Shown here piece by piece: positions 35,628 through 44,253 of a DNA stretch of 64,000 nucleotides. Source of the DNA: Mycobacterium aquaticum (GTDB lineage: Bacteria; Actinomycetota; Actinomycetes; Mycobacteriales; Mycobacteriaceae); assembly GCF_002086485.1 (NCBI RefSeq), contig NZ_MVHF01000012.1:62001-126000 (forward strand). Direction: 5' to 3'. Position numbers and translations under genes: made by a program. Each line of letters starts with the position of its first letter. Position 1 is the stretch's first letter. The notes beneath the pieces are model-generated. The model had not been told where the DNA came from and made no database searches. It saw only the letters and a program-made list of their open reading frames with translations.

Positions 35628-38482
35628 TGACCGCATCACTGCGCACCCCCGACGGTGGCCGTATCGACCGGAACACCGTGCACACCTTCACTTTCAACGA
35701 TCGTGAACTCACCGGACATGCCGGCGACACGCTCGCGTCGGCCCTGCTGGCCAACGGCGTGCACCAGGTGGCCACCAGCATCAAGCTGGGTCGGCCTCGG
35801 GGCTTCACCTCGGCCTGGGCCGAGGACACCGGCGGGCTGGTGCAGATCGAGCACCCCTTCCCCGAGCCGATGCTGCTCGCGACCACGGTCGAGCTGTTCG
35901 ACGGGCTCGTCGCGCGCGGCCTCCCGGGCCAGGGACGGCTGGCCGAAACCGCCGACCCCGCACGGTACGACGCCACCCACGTCCACACCGACGTGCTGGT
36001 CGCAGGCGCCGGGCCTGCCGGCCTGGCCGCCGCACTGACCGCGGCCCGCGCCGGTGCCCGGGTGGTGCTGCTCGACGAGCAGAGTGAAGCCGGAGGCGCC
36101 CTGCTCGGCAGCACCGACACCATCGACGGCAAGCCCGCCCTGGAGTGGGTCGCCGACGCCACCGCCGAACTGGCCACTTACCCGGAGGTGTTGCACCTGC
36201 AGCGCACCACCGCGTTCGGTCACTATGACGACGGCTTCGTGCTCGCGGTGCAGCGCCGCACCGACCACCTCGGCGCCGCGGCGCCCGCGGAGATCAGCCG
36301 CCAGCGCGTCTGGCGCATCCGCGCCCGGCAGGTCATCGTCGCCGCCGGTGCGCACGAGCGTCCGGTGGTCTTCACCGACAACGACCGGCCCGGCATCATG
36401 CTGGCCGGCGGTGCCCGGACCTTCCTGAACCGCTACGGCGTCAAGGTCGGTGAGCAGGCGGTGGTGTTCACCACCAACGACAGCGCGTATCTCGCGGCCT
36501 TCGAACTCCACGACGCCGGCGTGACGGTCAACGCCGTCGTAGACGCACGCGCCGACGTCGCAGCACGGCTGCGCGACGAATGCGCCGCCCGCGGCATCGA
36601 TCTGCAGACCGACTCGGTGGTCCGCGGAACCCGCGGCGAGGACCGCGTCAGCCACGCCCTCGTCGCGCGCTGCGGCAGCACCGATGCCACGCCGGTGGCC
36701 TGCGACGTGCTGCTCGTCAGCGGCGGCTGGAACCCGGCGGTGCACCTGTTCAGCCAGGCCCGCGGCGTCCTGCGGTACGACGAGGCGCTCGGCGCGTTCG
36801 TGCCCGGTGAGCCCATGGCCGGTGTGCACGTCGTCGGCTCTGCCAACGGTGTGTTCACCCTGCCCGGCTGCCTGCGCGAGGGACGCGAGGCCGCGGCGGC
36901 CGCCCTCGATTCGCTCGGGTTCACCGCCGACGCCGAACCGTTTGCGGGCGAAGCCGATTCGACGCCCGCCGACGATGCCGGCATGGTGCTGTGGCATGTC
37001 GCCGATCCGGCGGGCACCGCCAGCCAGTTCGTCGACGTCCAGCGCGACGCCACCGTGGCGGACATCCAGCGCGCGCTCGGTGCGGGCATGCGGTCGATGG
37101 AGCACATCAAGCGCTACACCACCATCGGCACCGCACACGATCAGGGCAAGACGTCCGGCGTGGTGGCCTCGGGTATCACCTCCGACCTGCTCGGCGTCCC
37201 GGTCGCCGAACTGGGTGTCACCACCTTCCGCGCGCCATACACCCCGGTGGCCTTCGCGGCCCTCGCGGGCCGCAACCGGGGCCACATGTTCGACCCGGAA
37301 CGTGTTACCGCCGTGCATGATTGGCACGTCGCCCGCGGAGCGGTGTTCGAAGACGTCGGCCAGTGGAAGCGGCCGCGCTACTACCCGGTGAACGGCGAGA
37401 GCATGGAAACCGCAGTGCTGCGCGAGTGCGCGGCGACCCGCGGCGGTGTCGGCATCCTGGACGGCTCGACCCTGGGCAAGATCGACGTGCAGGGCCGCGA
37501 CGCGGGCGTCTTCCTCGACATGCTCTACACGAACATGATGAGCACGCTCAAGGTCGGCATGCTCCGCTACGGCGTGATGTGCGGTATCGACGGCATGGTG
37601 ATCGACGACGGCACCGTGATGCGGTTGGCGGACGACCGATTCCAGGTGTTCACCACCACCGGCGGCGCCGCGCACATCCTGGAGTGGATGGAGGAATGGC
37701 TGCAGACCGAGTGGCCGCACCTGCGGGTCCGGATGACCTCGGTCACCGAGCAGTGGCACACCTTCCCGGTCGTCGGTCCCAAGTCTCGCGACGTGATCGG
37801 CGCCGTCTTCAGCGATGTGGACGTCAGCAACGAGGCGTTCCCGTTCATGGCGTGGCGTGATACTCAGCTCGACGGCGTACACGTGCGGATCGGCCGCGTC
37901 AGCTTCTCCGGCGAACTGGCCTACGAGGTCAACGTCACCGGCTGGCACGCGACCGCGGTGTGGGAACGCCTGATCGCCGCGGGCGAGCCGTACGGCATCA
38001 CGCCCTACGGAACCGAGACCATGCACGTGCTGCGCGCCGAGAAGGGCTACCCGATCATCGGGCAGGACACCGACGGCACCGTGACACCACAGGATCTCGG
38101 CATGAACTGGGTCGTGTCCAAGAAGAAGCCGGACTTCATCGGCAAGCGGTCGTTCACCCGCGCCGAGAACCTCAACCCGCTGCGCAAGCAGTTCGTCGGG
38201 CTGCTGCCCGTCGACGCGCAGACCGTGCTTCCCGAGGGCGCCCAGATCATCGAGACCTGCGCCGACGGCGTACTTCCCCCGCCGCCGGTGCCGATGCTCG
38301 GGCAGGTCACGTCCAGCTACCGCAGCGCGGAGCTGGGCCGGCCGTTCGCCCTGGCACTGGTCAAGGGCGGGCACGCCCGCATCGGAGAAACTCTGCACGT
38401 TCCCGTGGACGGCAGGCTGGTGTCCGTCGAGGTCACCAGCAGCGTCCTGGTCGATCCCGAAGGAGCCCGCCGCGATGGCTGA
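35627..38482 (+). CDS. soxA: Sarcosine oxidase subunit alpha
   Basis: The 951-residue subunit has three parts. A small N-terminal ferredoxin-like domain has no obvious iron-sulfur cysteines. An NAD(P)-binding half carries VLVAGAGPAGLAAALTAARAG. The C-terminal THF-binding aminomethyltransferase (GcvT-like) half carries GVMCGIDGMVIDDGTVMRL and YPIIGQDTDGTVTPQDLGM. It channels the methylene group to THF. ATG 35627 was chosen because it overlaps the soxD stop; 54 upstream codons are soxD in another frame. It overlaps soxG by eight bases. Confidence 0.95.
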   Translation: MTASLRTPDGGRIDRNTVHTFTFNDRELTGHAGDTLASALLANGVHQVATSIKLGRPRGFTSAWAEDTGGLVQIEHPFPEPMLLATTVELFDGLVARGLPGQGRLAETADPARYDATHVHTDVLVAGAGPAGLAAALTAARAGARVVLLDEQSEAGGALLGSTDTIDGKPALEWVADATAELATYPEVLHLQRTTAFGHYDDGFVLAVQRRTDHLGAAAPAEISRQRVWRIRARQVIVAAGAHERPVVFTDNDRPGIMLAGGARTFLNRYGVKVGEQAVVFTTNDSAYLAAFELHDAGVTVNAVVDARADVAARLRDECAARGIDLQTDSVVRGTRGEDRVSHALVARCGSTDATPVACDVLLVSGGWNPAVHLFSQARGVLRYDEALGAFVPGEPMAGVHVVGSANGVFTLPGCLREGREAAAAALDSLGFTADAEPFAGEADSTPADDAGMVLWHVADPAGTASQFVDVQRDATVADIQRALGAGMRSMEHIKRYTTIGTAHDQGKTSGVVASGITSDLLGVPVAELGVTTFRAPYTPVAFAALAGRNRGHMFDPERVTAVHDWHVARGAVFEDVGQWKRPRYYPVNGESMETAVLRECAATRGGVGILDGSTLGKIDVQGRDAGVFLDMLYTNMMSTLKVGMLRYGVMCGIDGMVIDDGTVMRLADDRFQVFTTTGGAAHILEWMEEWLQTEWPHLRVRMTSVTEQWHTFPVVGPKSRDVIGAVFSDVDVSNEAFPFMAWRDTQLDGVHVRIGRVSFSGELAYEVNVTGWHATAVWERLIAAGEPYGITPYGTETMHVLRAEKGYPIIGQDTDGTVTPQDLGMNWVVSKKKPDFIGKRSFTRAENLNPLRKQFVGLLPVDAQTVLPEGAQIIETCADGVLPPPPVPMLGQVTSSYRSAELGRPFALALVKGGHARIGETLHVPVDGRLVSVEVTSSVLVDPEGARRDG

Positions 38483-39068
38483 CACCCTGTACCGCCAAAG
38501 CCCGTTGCAAGGCTGGCATTCTCGGTTCGCCGAGCTGCCGCCGTCGGCACAGCTCGAGGAGGAGCCCTTCGTCACCATGGTCGATCTGTGGGTCGACCCC
38601 GACGGCGCAGGAGCCGCCGCTGCGGCCGGGGTCCTCGGTGTCGACGCGCTGCCCACCACGCCGTCGACGGCGGTGGACGGCGCGGACACCACGGTGATCT
38701 GGTTCGGGCCCGATGAATGGCTCGTCACCTCCACCGGCCGGGCCGGCGAGGATCTGGAAGCACAGCTGCGGGACGCGGTCGCCGAGCACGACGGCGCGGC
38801 CGTCGATGTCTCGGCGCAGCGCACAACGCTGCGGCTGCGCGGCGAACACGCCCGCGACGTCCTGGCCAAGGGCTGCTCACTGGATCTGCATCCCTCGGCC
38901 TTCGCGCCGGGCGCCGCCGCGCAGACCATGCTCGGGCTTGCCGCTGTCGTCCTGATTCCGTTGGCCGACAACGGCACCGACTACCGCATCCTGGTGCGGT
39001 CGTCGTTCGCCCGCTATCTCGCCGAGTGGCTCGTCGACGCTGCCGGGGAGTACGCGATCACCTGGTGA
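38475..39068 (+). CDS. soxG: Sarcosine oxidase subunit gamma
   Basis: The 197-residue GcvT-like small subunit shows VIWFGPDEWLVTS, VDVSAQRTTLRLRG and ILVRSSFARYLAEWLVDA, typical of SoxG. It completes the soxBDAG set for the heterotetramer. The tail overlaps the opposite-strand oxidoreductase by 11 bases, a convergent end with no terminator. Confidence 0.93.
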   Translation: MADTLYRQSPLQGWHSRFAELPPSAQLEEEPFVTMVDLWVDPDGAGAAAAAGVLGVDALPTTPSTAVDGADTTVIWFGPDEWLVTSTGRAGEDLEAQLRDAVAEHDGAAVDVSAQRTTLRLRGEHARDVLAKGCSLDLHPSAFAPGAAAQTMLGLAAVVLIPLADNGTDYRILVRSSFARYLAEWLVDAAGEYAITW

Positions 39069-40435
39069 ACAGCGTGTTGAGCCCTTCGGCCAACAGTGGA
39101 TGGGTGAATATCACGTCGGCCATGTCGGTGCTGGTCAGCTTGCCCAGCATGGCGACCTGGACGATGGACATGATCTCGCCACCTTCGCTGCCCAGGACTG
39201 CGCAGCCGAGGATTTGTTTGGTGTCGGCGTCGACGACGGCCTTCATGAAACCGCGGGTTTCCCCGGTTTCGATAGCCCGCACAACGGTATTCATCGGTAC
39301 CTTGACCACCTCGACGGCGTGTCCGCGCGCTCTGGCCTCCCGTTCGGTCATGCCGACCCGGCCGAGCTGCGGGTCGATGAAGACCGCGTAGGGCACGACC
39401 CGGTCTCGCGTGCTCACCGTGCGCTGGTCGATCAGGTGGGCATGCAGTATCCGGTAGTCGTCGTAGGACGAGTGGGTGAATGACGGGCCACCGGTGACGT
39501 CTCCCATCGCGTAGACACCCGCCACGCTCGTCTGCAGGTGCTCGTCGACCTGGATGAAACCGTGTGTGTCGAGACGAATCCCGGCCGCGTCGGTCGCCAG
39601 GGCCTCGGTGTTCGGGATCCGGCCGATCGCCGACAGTATGGGGGTGGCCTCGAGCTGGCGCTCACCGTCTTCGCCACGGACCGTCACCGTTGCGCGGCCG
39701 CCGTCGATGGCTTCCGCCCGGATCGCGGTCGTCGACGTCAGCACGTCGATGCCCTCGTCGCGCATGATGCTCGCGATCTCCTCGGAGACATCGTCGTCTT
39801 CGTTGCTCAGTAGCCGGGCCGAGCGCTGGATGATGGTGACGGCACTGCCGAAGCGCCGGAACATCTGCCCGAACTCCAGCCCGATATAGCCACCACCCAG
39901 GACGATGAGATGCTCAGGGAGTTCGTCGAGCTCCATGATCGACGTCGAGTCCAGCACCCGCGCCGTCGGCGGCGCTGATATCCGGGGGCTTGGGCCGGGT
40001 GCCGACATCGACCACGATGAGCGGCGCGTTCAGCCGCCGGTTTCCTCCGGCGGACAGCGCGATCTCGACAGCGTGCGGCCCGGTGAAATGTGCCTCGCCT
40101 TCGATGACGTCCACGCCGTCCTGTTTCAGGCGACTCTGGTAGTTCTCGCGGGCACCGGCGACCATGGCCCGCTTGCGCTCGCGCACCTCGGCGAGGCTCA
40201 CCGTCACCGGCCCGGTGTGCACACCGTACTCGGGGCCTCGCCGCGCCAGATAAGCCAGACGCGCGCTGGCGATCATGGTCTTGGTCGGTGTGCAGCCGGT
40301 GTTGACACACACCCCACCGATGGGGCCACGCTCGACCAGCGCAACTCTGCGGCCCGCCTTCGCCAATTCGATAGGCAGAAACCGACCACCTTGGCTGCTA
40401 CCGATCACGATCGCGTCGTATTGCTCTTCGGTCAT
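39058..40435 (-). pseudogene. FAD/NAD-linked disulfide-type oxidoreductase (mercuric reductase-like), frameshifted
   Basis: Two frames together form a full pyridine-nucleotide-disulfide oxidoreductase. From ATG 40435: AIVIGSSQGGRFLPIELAKAG, the CVNTGCTPTKTM redox motif with its active-site cysteine pair, and IVVDVGTRPKPPDI. From the second frame: VLDSTSIMELDELPEHLIV, LGGGYIGLEFGQMFRR, GVYAMGDVTGGPSF and the dimerisation tail ending THPLLAEGLNTL. The frame changes near 39955-39970, within a GGCGCGGG tract, by a net +1 or -2. If real, the gene is dead. The enzyme family includes mercuric reductases and dihydrolipoamide dehydrogenase-like enzymes; no merR/merT neighbours are present. Confidence 0.82.
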
Positions 40436-40591
40436 AGCGCCCTCCGTTGCGACCCGCCTGGTGTCAGCCTTCGACTACCGGCACCAGCCGCCTATGAACA
40501 TTTCCACGCCGCACAATCTCGCGGCAACCGTCTCATCGACGGGATATCTGTCGTACTTATCCCCGCCATAACCACTACTGATCGCGACGAG

Positions 40592-40622
40592 GCCAAGCCC
40601 GTCGAGCCGTGACGGGCTTGGC
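40592..40622 (-). terminator. Hairpin downstream of LLM oxidoreductase gene
   Basis: GCCAAGCCCGTC (40592-40603) and GACGGGCTTGGC (40611-40622) form a perfect 12-bp stem with a seven-base loop, 11 bases beyond the LLM stop. No T-run follows on either strand, so it may act as a terminator or as RNA 3'-end protection. Confidence 0.7.
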
Positions 40623-40633
40623 TTCGCTACCGG

Positions 40634-41449
40634 TCAGTGGTCGCGTGCCCGCCACGCGAGCATGTCTCGGACTTCGGCGAAGTCGTATCCGGCTGCGGTG
40701 GGGTGAATCTCGGTGGTGAAGAACGTGACACCTTCCTGCACAAAGGATTCCGCGTTCTCCCGGCCGGTCCAGTGCACGGCGCGGGTGATCGCGCCCGCGT
40801 CCCGTCCTGCTTCCGCGGCCAACTCCTTGACGAGCTGGTTCTTACGCCGGTACTCGTCGACACTGGCGAACGTATGCCAGATGTCGGCGTATCTGGCGAC
40901 GATCGGCAGAGTCCGCTTGACGCCCATCCCGCCGATCAGGATGGGGATGTCGCGAACCGGCGGCGGAATGAGCTGCGCCAGGCGGTTCTTGACGCGCGCA
41001 AGGCTCTCCTCGAAGAGATCCATGCGTGACGTGACGGTGCCGAAGTCGTATCCGTATACGGCGTAGTCCTTTTCGTACCACCCGGCGCCGACACCGAGAA
41101 TCAGCCGCCCGTTGCTGATGTGATCGACCGTACGCGCCATGTCAGCGAGGAGATCGGGGTTGCGGTATCCGATTCCGGTGACAAGTAATCCGATATCGGA
41201 CCGGTCGGTGATCTCCGCCCACGACGCCAACGCCGTCCAACCCTCAAAGTTGTTGACATCCGGTTGCACTGGAAGCAGCTGCGGCAGGCCGTCCTCCGAC
41301 GGTTCGGTCGCCGGCCGGTGGAAGTGGTCGTATCCGAAGATCGCGTCCACCCCGAGTTCTTCGGCGTGCAGCACAGCCCGTCGCCAGGTCTGATAGTCGG
41401 GGCTTCCGCCGGGCCACAGCTGGACACCGATTCTAATTTCGTTCGTCAT
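40634..41449 (-). CDS. LLM-class F420-type oxidoreductase
   Basis: The 271-residue luciferase-like TIM-barrel protein starts IRIGVQLWPGGSPDYQTW and carries GRLILGVGAGWYEKDYAVYG and PILIGGMGVKRTL. These are typical of F420- or FMN-dependent members common in mycobacteria. The substrate is unknown. It stands alone on the minus strand, 39 bases after the ykgB-type gene, with a hairpin downstream. Confidence 0.85.
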   Translation of the reverse strand: MTNEIRIGVQLWPGGSPDYQTWRRAVLHAEELGVDAIFGYDHFHRPATEPSEDGLPQLLPVQPDVNNFEGWTALASWAEITDRSDIGLLVTGIGYRNPDLLADMARTVDHISNGRLILGVGAGWYEKDYAVYGYDFGTVTSRMDLFEESLARVKNRLAQLIPPPVRDIPILIGGMGVKRTLPIVARYADIWHTFASVDEYRRKNQLVKELAAEAGRDAGAITRAVHWTGRENAESFVQEGVTFFTTEIHPTAAGYDFAEVRDMLAWRARDH

Positions 41450-41488
41450 GTCTGTCTCCTTGTCACCGAGGCGTCAGGCTTGCGTCGG

Positions 41489-41983
41489 CTAGTTCGCCCA
41501 GCCCGAGCGCAGCGCGTCGGCCAACGTCCAGAACGAAACACCAAGCAACACAATGTCTTTCAGGAGAAACTCGCCCACCAACGACAGCGCGGGGAAACCG
41601 CCACCGAGCGGCTCACCGATACCGGGGGTGGTGAACAGGAAGCTCAGCGTCGAGAGGAACAGCACGACCGAAAGCAGGCTGCCGATCACCGAGATCCGTG
41701 GCGCTATCGGCTTGATCGCGAGCAGGACCGCCGCGCCGACCTCGAAAAATCCGAGCAGCACCGAGAAGGTGTATTCCGGGAAGATGTTGTAGAGCCAGCC
41801 CATGAAGGGACTGTGCGCCACCAGCGGCTGGATCTGATGCGCTTCGTAGTGCGCGAACTTCAGAAAGCCGATCCAGCCGACGACGATCACGAGACCGTAG
41901 CGGCTCAGTACCGCCGCGATGGTGTCGATGCGCGGGAGCGCCTGCAGGACCTTGGTGGCTGCGGCCTCGGTATAAGTTGACAT
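41489..41983 (-). CDS. YkgB/DUF417-family membrane protein
   Basis: The 164-residue protein has four hydrophobic segments: LVIVVGWIGFLKFAHYEAH, YTFSVLLGFFEVGAAVLLAI, ISVIGSLLSVVLFLSTLSF and FLLKDIVLLGVSFWTLADAL. HQIQPLVAHSPFMGWLY, with EAHQI and GFLKF, is the DUF417 signature. Such proteins resemble DoxX and are often induced by oxidative or chlorine stress. AAGGA precedes ATG 41983. It follows the SDR gene and is probably cotranscribed with it, divergent from LysR. Confidence 0.87.
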   Translation of the reverse strand: MSTYTEAAATKVLQALPRIDTIAAVLSRYGLVIVVGWIGFLKFAHYEAHQIQPLVAHSPFMGWLYNIFPEYTFSVLLGFFEVGAAVLLAIKPIAPRISVIGSLLSVVLFLSTLSFLFTTPGIGEPLGGGFPALSLVGEFLLKDIVLLGVSFWTLADALRSGWAN

Positions 41984-42018
41984 GTCGATTTCCTTCCGGG
42001 TTGTCGGGTGGTTGCGAA

Positions 42019-42759
42019 TCAAGCCGCAATGGCGGCTTGCCCGCCGGTGGCTTGCAGTACCGCGCCGTTGATGTAGCTGGCGTCGGACGAGGCGAGGAAG
42101 ACGATGGCGTTGGCAATCTCCGTCACGGACGCGGGCCTGCCCAATGTGGTGAGGTTTCCCAGGGCCTCGGCCAGTCCGGGAAGGGCATCGGTGCCCGGGG
42201 TCTCGGTTGGTCCGGCCTGCACAGCATTCACGCGGACGCCGGCACGGCCGAATTCGTCGGCCCATACCCGAGTCAGCAGTTCCACGGCCGCCTTGCTGGC
42301 GCCGTAGATACCGCCGGCACGCGCCGGAGTGGTCGCAACGACGCTGCTGAGATTGACGATCGAACCGCGGCCGCGCTCTGCCATGCCGGGAGCCAGTTGC
42401 TGCACGAGGATGTGCGGGGCCCGCACGTTCACGTTGAAGTGATCGTCGAAGAAGGCGTCGTCGACGTCGGCCGACAGTCCGAACTTGTAAATGCCCGCGT
42501 TGTTGATCAGGATGTCGACCGCCCCGGCCTCCGCGGCGAGCCTGCGCACCTCGTCCGGGTCGGTCAGGGTGGCCCCGATGAACCGCGCGGCGCCACCCGC
42601 CTCCTGGATCTGCTGCACGGTCGCGGCGCCGCGCCCGGCGTCGCGACCGTGCACGATCACCTCGGCGCCCAGCTGCGCCAGTTTCAGGGCCACCGCCTGG
42701 CCGATTCCAGAGGTCGCACCCGTCACGAGAGCCGTCATACCCGCGAATGTCGTTGTCAC
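42019..42759 (-). CDS. Short-chain dehydrogenase/reductase
   Basis: The 246-residue classical SDR has TALVTGATSGIGQAVALKL for the cofactor, DILINNAGIYK, and the catalytic Ser-Tyr-Lys set (NLSSVVATT ... IYGASKAA). An aspartate/arginine-type discriminator (HGRDAGRG) suggests NADP(H). It is the first gene of the SDR-ykgB pair opposite LysR; the substrate is unknown. Confidence 0.88.
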   Translation of the reverse strand: MTTTFAGMTALVTGATSGIGQAVALKLAQLGAEVIVHGRDAGRGAATVQQIQEAGGAARFIGATLTDPDEVRRLAAEAGAVDILINNAGIYKFGLSADVDDAFFDDHFNVNVRAPHILVQQLAPGMAERGRGSIVNLSSVVATTPARAGGIYGASKAAVELLTRVWADEFGRAGVRVNAVQAGPTETPGTDALPGLAEALGNLTTLGRPASVTEIANAIVFLASSDASYINGAVLQATGGQAAIAA

Positions 42760-42870
42760 TGTTGTCGCTTCCTGTCTGGTCGTTTGTGGACTGCAGTACC
42801 TCTAGCGCACGCGGGGGCCGATAAATGCCGGCTTGGCCCTCACCCATCGGCGCCGTACTTATGGCACCTA

Positions 42871-42886
42871 TTAGCGATGCCGCTAA
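42871..42886. promoter_or_regulatory. LysR-type operator
   Basis: TTAGCGATGCCGCTAA is a palindrome with six-base arms and a four-base centre, and includes the T-N11-A core of LysR boxes. It lies between the divergent SDR and LysR genes, 77 bases before the LysR ATG. Confidence 0.7.
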
Positions 42887-42962
42887 CCCGCAGCGGCACA
42901 GCGCGGCCAGGTCGTAGGCTGGGCCGGCCGCCCGGCATCTGCAGTTGAAGGACAGGCTTCTG

Positions 42963-43889
42963 ATGGAGATTCGAGAATTCAGCGCGTTCGTCGCGGTCGC
43001 CGAGGAAGGGAGTATGTCGGGTGCCGCGCGCCGCCTGCACGTGAGCCAGTCAGCGTTGTCGCAGACCGTGGCTGCCATCGAGCGCGAACTCAAGGTCAAG
43101 CTGTTCGAGCGCGAACATCCCGGGGTGCGCCCCACGGAGGCAGGGGCGCGGCTGCTCACCGAGGCACGCGAGGTGCTGGCGCGCTACCACGCGGCGATGC
43201 GCACGATGGCGCGGTACAGCACCGACACCCGCGATGTCATCCGCTTGGGCATTCCCCTGGAATTGGCACCCGACATCCTTCCCGCCACCTTGGCCCGGTT
43301 CGTCGCCTCCTGCCCGGAGGTACGGGTGGTCCCGGTGCACATGTCGACGGCAGCCCAGTTCGCCGCGCTCCGCAGCGACGAACTCGACGTCGGCCTGGTG
43401 CGGGAACGCCCGGTCGGGTCGGAGTTCGATGCGATGCTCGCATACCGGGAACCCCTTGGGGTGCTTTTGAATTCGGATATCGCGGCACGCCGGGTCGGCC
43501 CCGAGGGTGTGGCGTTGGAAGACCTTGCCGACCTGCGGTGGCTCGGGTTTCCCCGCTCGGGCAGTCCGGCCTGGTACGACGAGTTGATCGGCATCCTGCG
43601 CGGTCACGGACTTGACCCCGGTCCGCCGGTACCGGACGGGCAGATGCTCCTGCCCTCGGTCAAATTCACCGCCGTACGCACCGGACAGGTGTTCGCCTTC
43701 GCGCCCGAGAAGCATCTCGAACCGTTGCCCGATTCGGTGTCGTGGGCCCCGCTGGTCGGCACTCCCGCGGTGCGGCGCACCTGGGCGGTCTGGCCCGCCG
43801 AGTCGCGCCGCCGCGAGATCGGGCACCTCATCGCCGCATTCGAGGTCGCCAAGGACACGGAACAACGCACCCCGACGCCGGACTCTTGA
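42963..43889 (+). CDS. LysR-family regulator
   Basis: The 308-residue protein has the winged helix REFSAFVAVAEEGSMSGAAR and VSQSALSQTVAAIERELKV and a periplasmic-binding-like co-inducer domain from about residue 90. ATG 42963 gives the usual N-terminus; an in-frame TTG six codons upstream is less likely. It probably activates the divergent SDR-ykgB pair, with the palindrome in between; the inducer is unknown but may be an oxidant or toxic small molecule, given YkgB (inference). Confidence 0.88.
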   Translation: MEIREFSAFVAVAEEGSMSGAARRLHVSQSALSQTVAAIERELKVKLFEREHPGVRPTEAGARLLTEAREVLARYHAAMRTMARYSTDTRDVIRLGIPLELAPDILPATLARFVASCPEVRVVPVHMSTAAQFAALRSDELDVGLVRERPVGSEFDAMLAYREPLGVLLNSDIAARRVGPEGVALEDLADLRWLGFPRSGSPAWYDELIGILRGHGLDPGPPVPDGQMLLPSVKFTAVRTGQVFAFAPEKHLEPLPDSVSWAPLVGTPAVRRTWAVWPAESRRREIGHLIAAFEVAKDTEQRTPTPDS

Positions 43890-43925
43890 CCGCCCCGCCA
43901 GGCTGCCGTACCGTTTGTGGAGAAC

Positions 43926-43935
43926 TTATATATCA
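43926..43935. promoter_or_regulatory. Third TGATATATCA-like operator
   Basis: TTATATATCA matches nine of ten bases of the palindrome upstream of glyA and lies 66 bases before the 80-residue gene. It may place that gene under the GntR/FCD regulator encoded at 31.9 kb. Confidence 0.5.
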
Positions 43936-44001
43936 GATGGCGATCAATGGTCGATCCAGGGTCGCCCCCACCACGTGAACTCAGCAGACGGGAGACCTGA
44001 G

Positions 44002-44244
44002 ATGCATCTCGATTGGTATGACCGGCGCATCGTGAGCTTCGTGTTGGACTCCGACCTGCTCTCGCAGCCGAACGAAAGCACACGCGTGCAGTTCGGCATG
44101 GACGCCCGCAGGATCATGAAGCGATTCGACGCGGTCCTCGATGTGTCCGCATCGCAACAGCTGCCCCTCGACGCGGCCGACATGGACCTGGTGAATCGCG
44201 CCCGGCAGTACCGGGCGATCGCTCGCCCCACCTGCGCCGTCTGA
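44002..44244 (+). CDS. Small uncharacterised protein (80 residues)
   Basis: The protein begins MHLDWYDRRIVSFVLDSDLL and is mostly helical and charged, with arginine-rich turns (MDARRIMKRFDAVLD, NRARQYRAIARP). I do not recognise a family. The ATG follows GGGAG, and the frame shows no stop before it, but the leading stretch lies antisense to or within LysR. An operator-like sequence lies upstream. It stands between LysR and a convergent hydrolase gene, whose end is ten bases away. Probably expressed, but function unknown. Confidence 0.6.
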   Translation: MHLDWYDRRIVSFVLDSDLLSQPNESTRVQFGMDARRIMKRFDAVLDVSASQQLPLDAADMDLVNRARQYRAIARPTCAV

Positions 44245-44253
44245 CGGTTGCCG

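Noticed and set aside
35636..38977. Long minus-strand open frame antisense to soxA/soxG
   Set aside because: High GC leaves few stops. The product is compositional noise (Gly/Arg/Ala/His rich), while soxA and soxG on the other strand have clear motifs.
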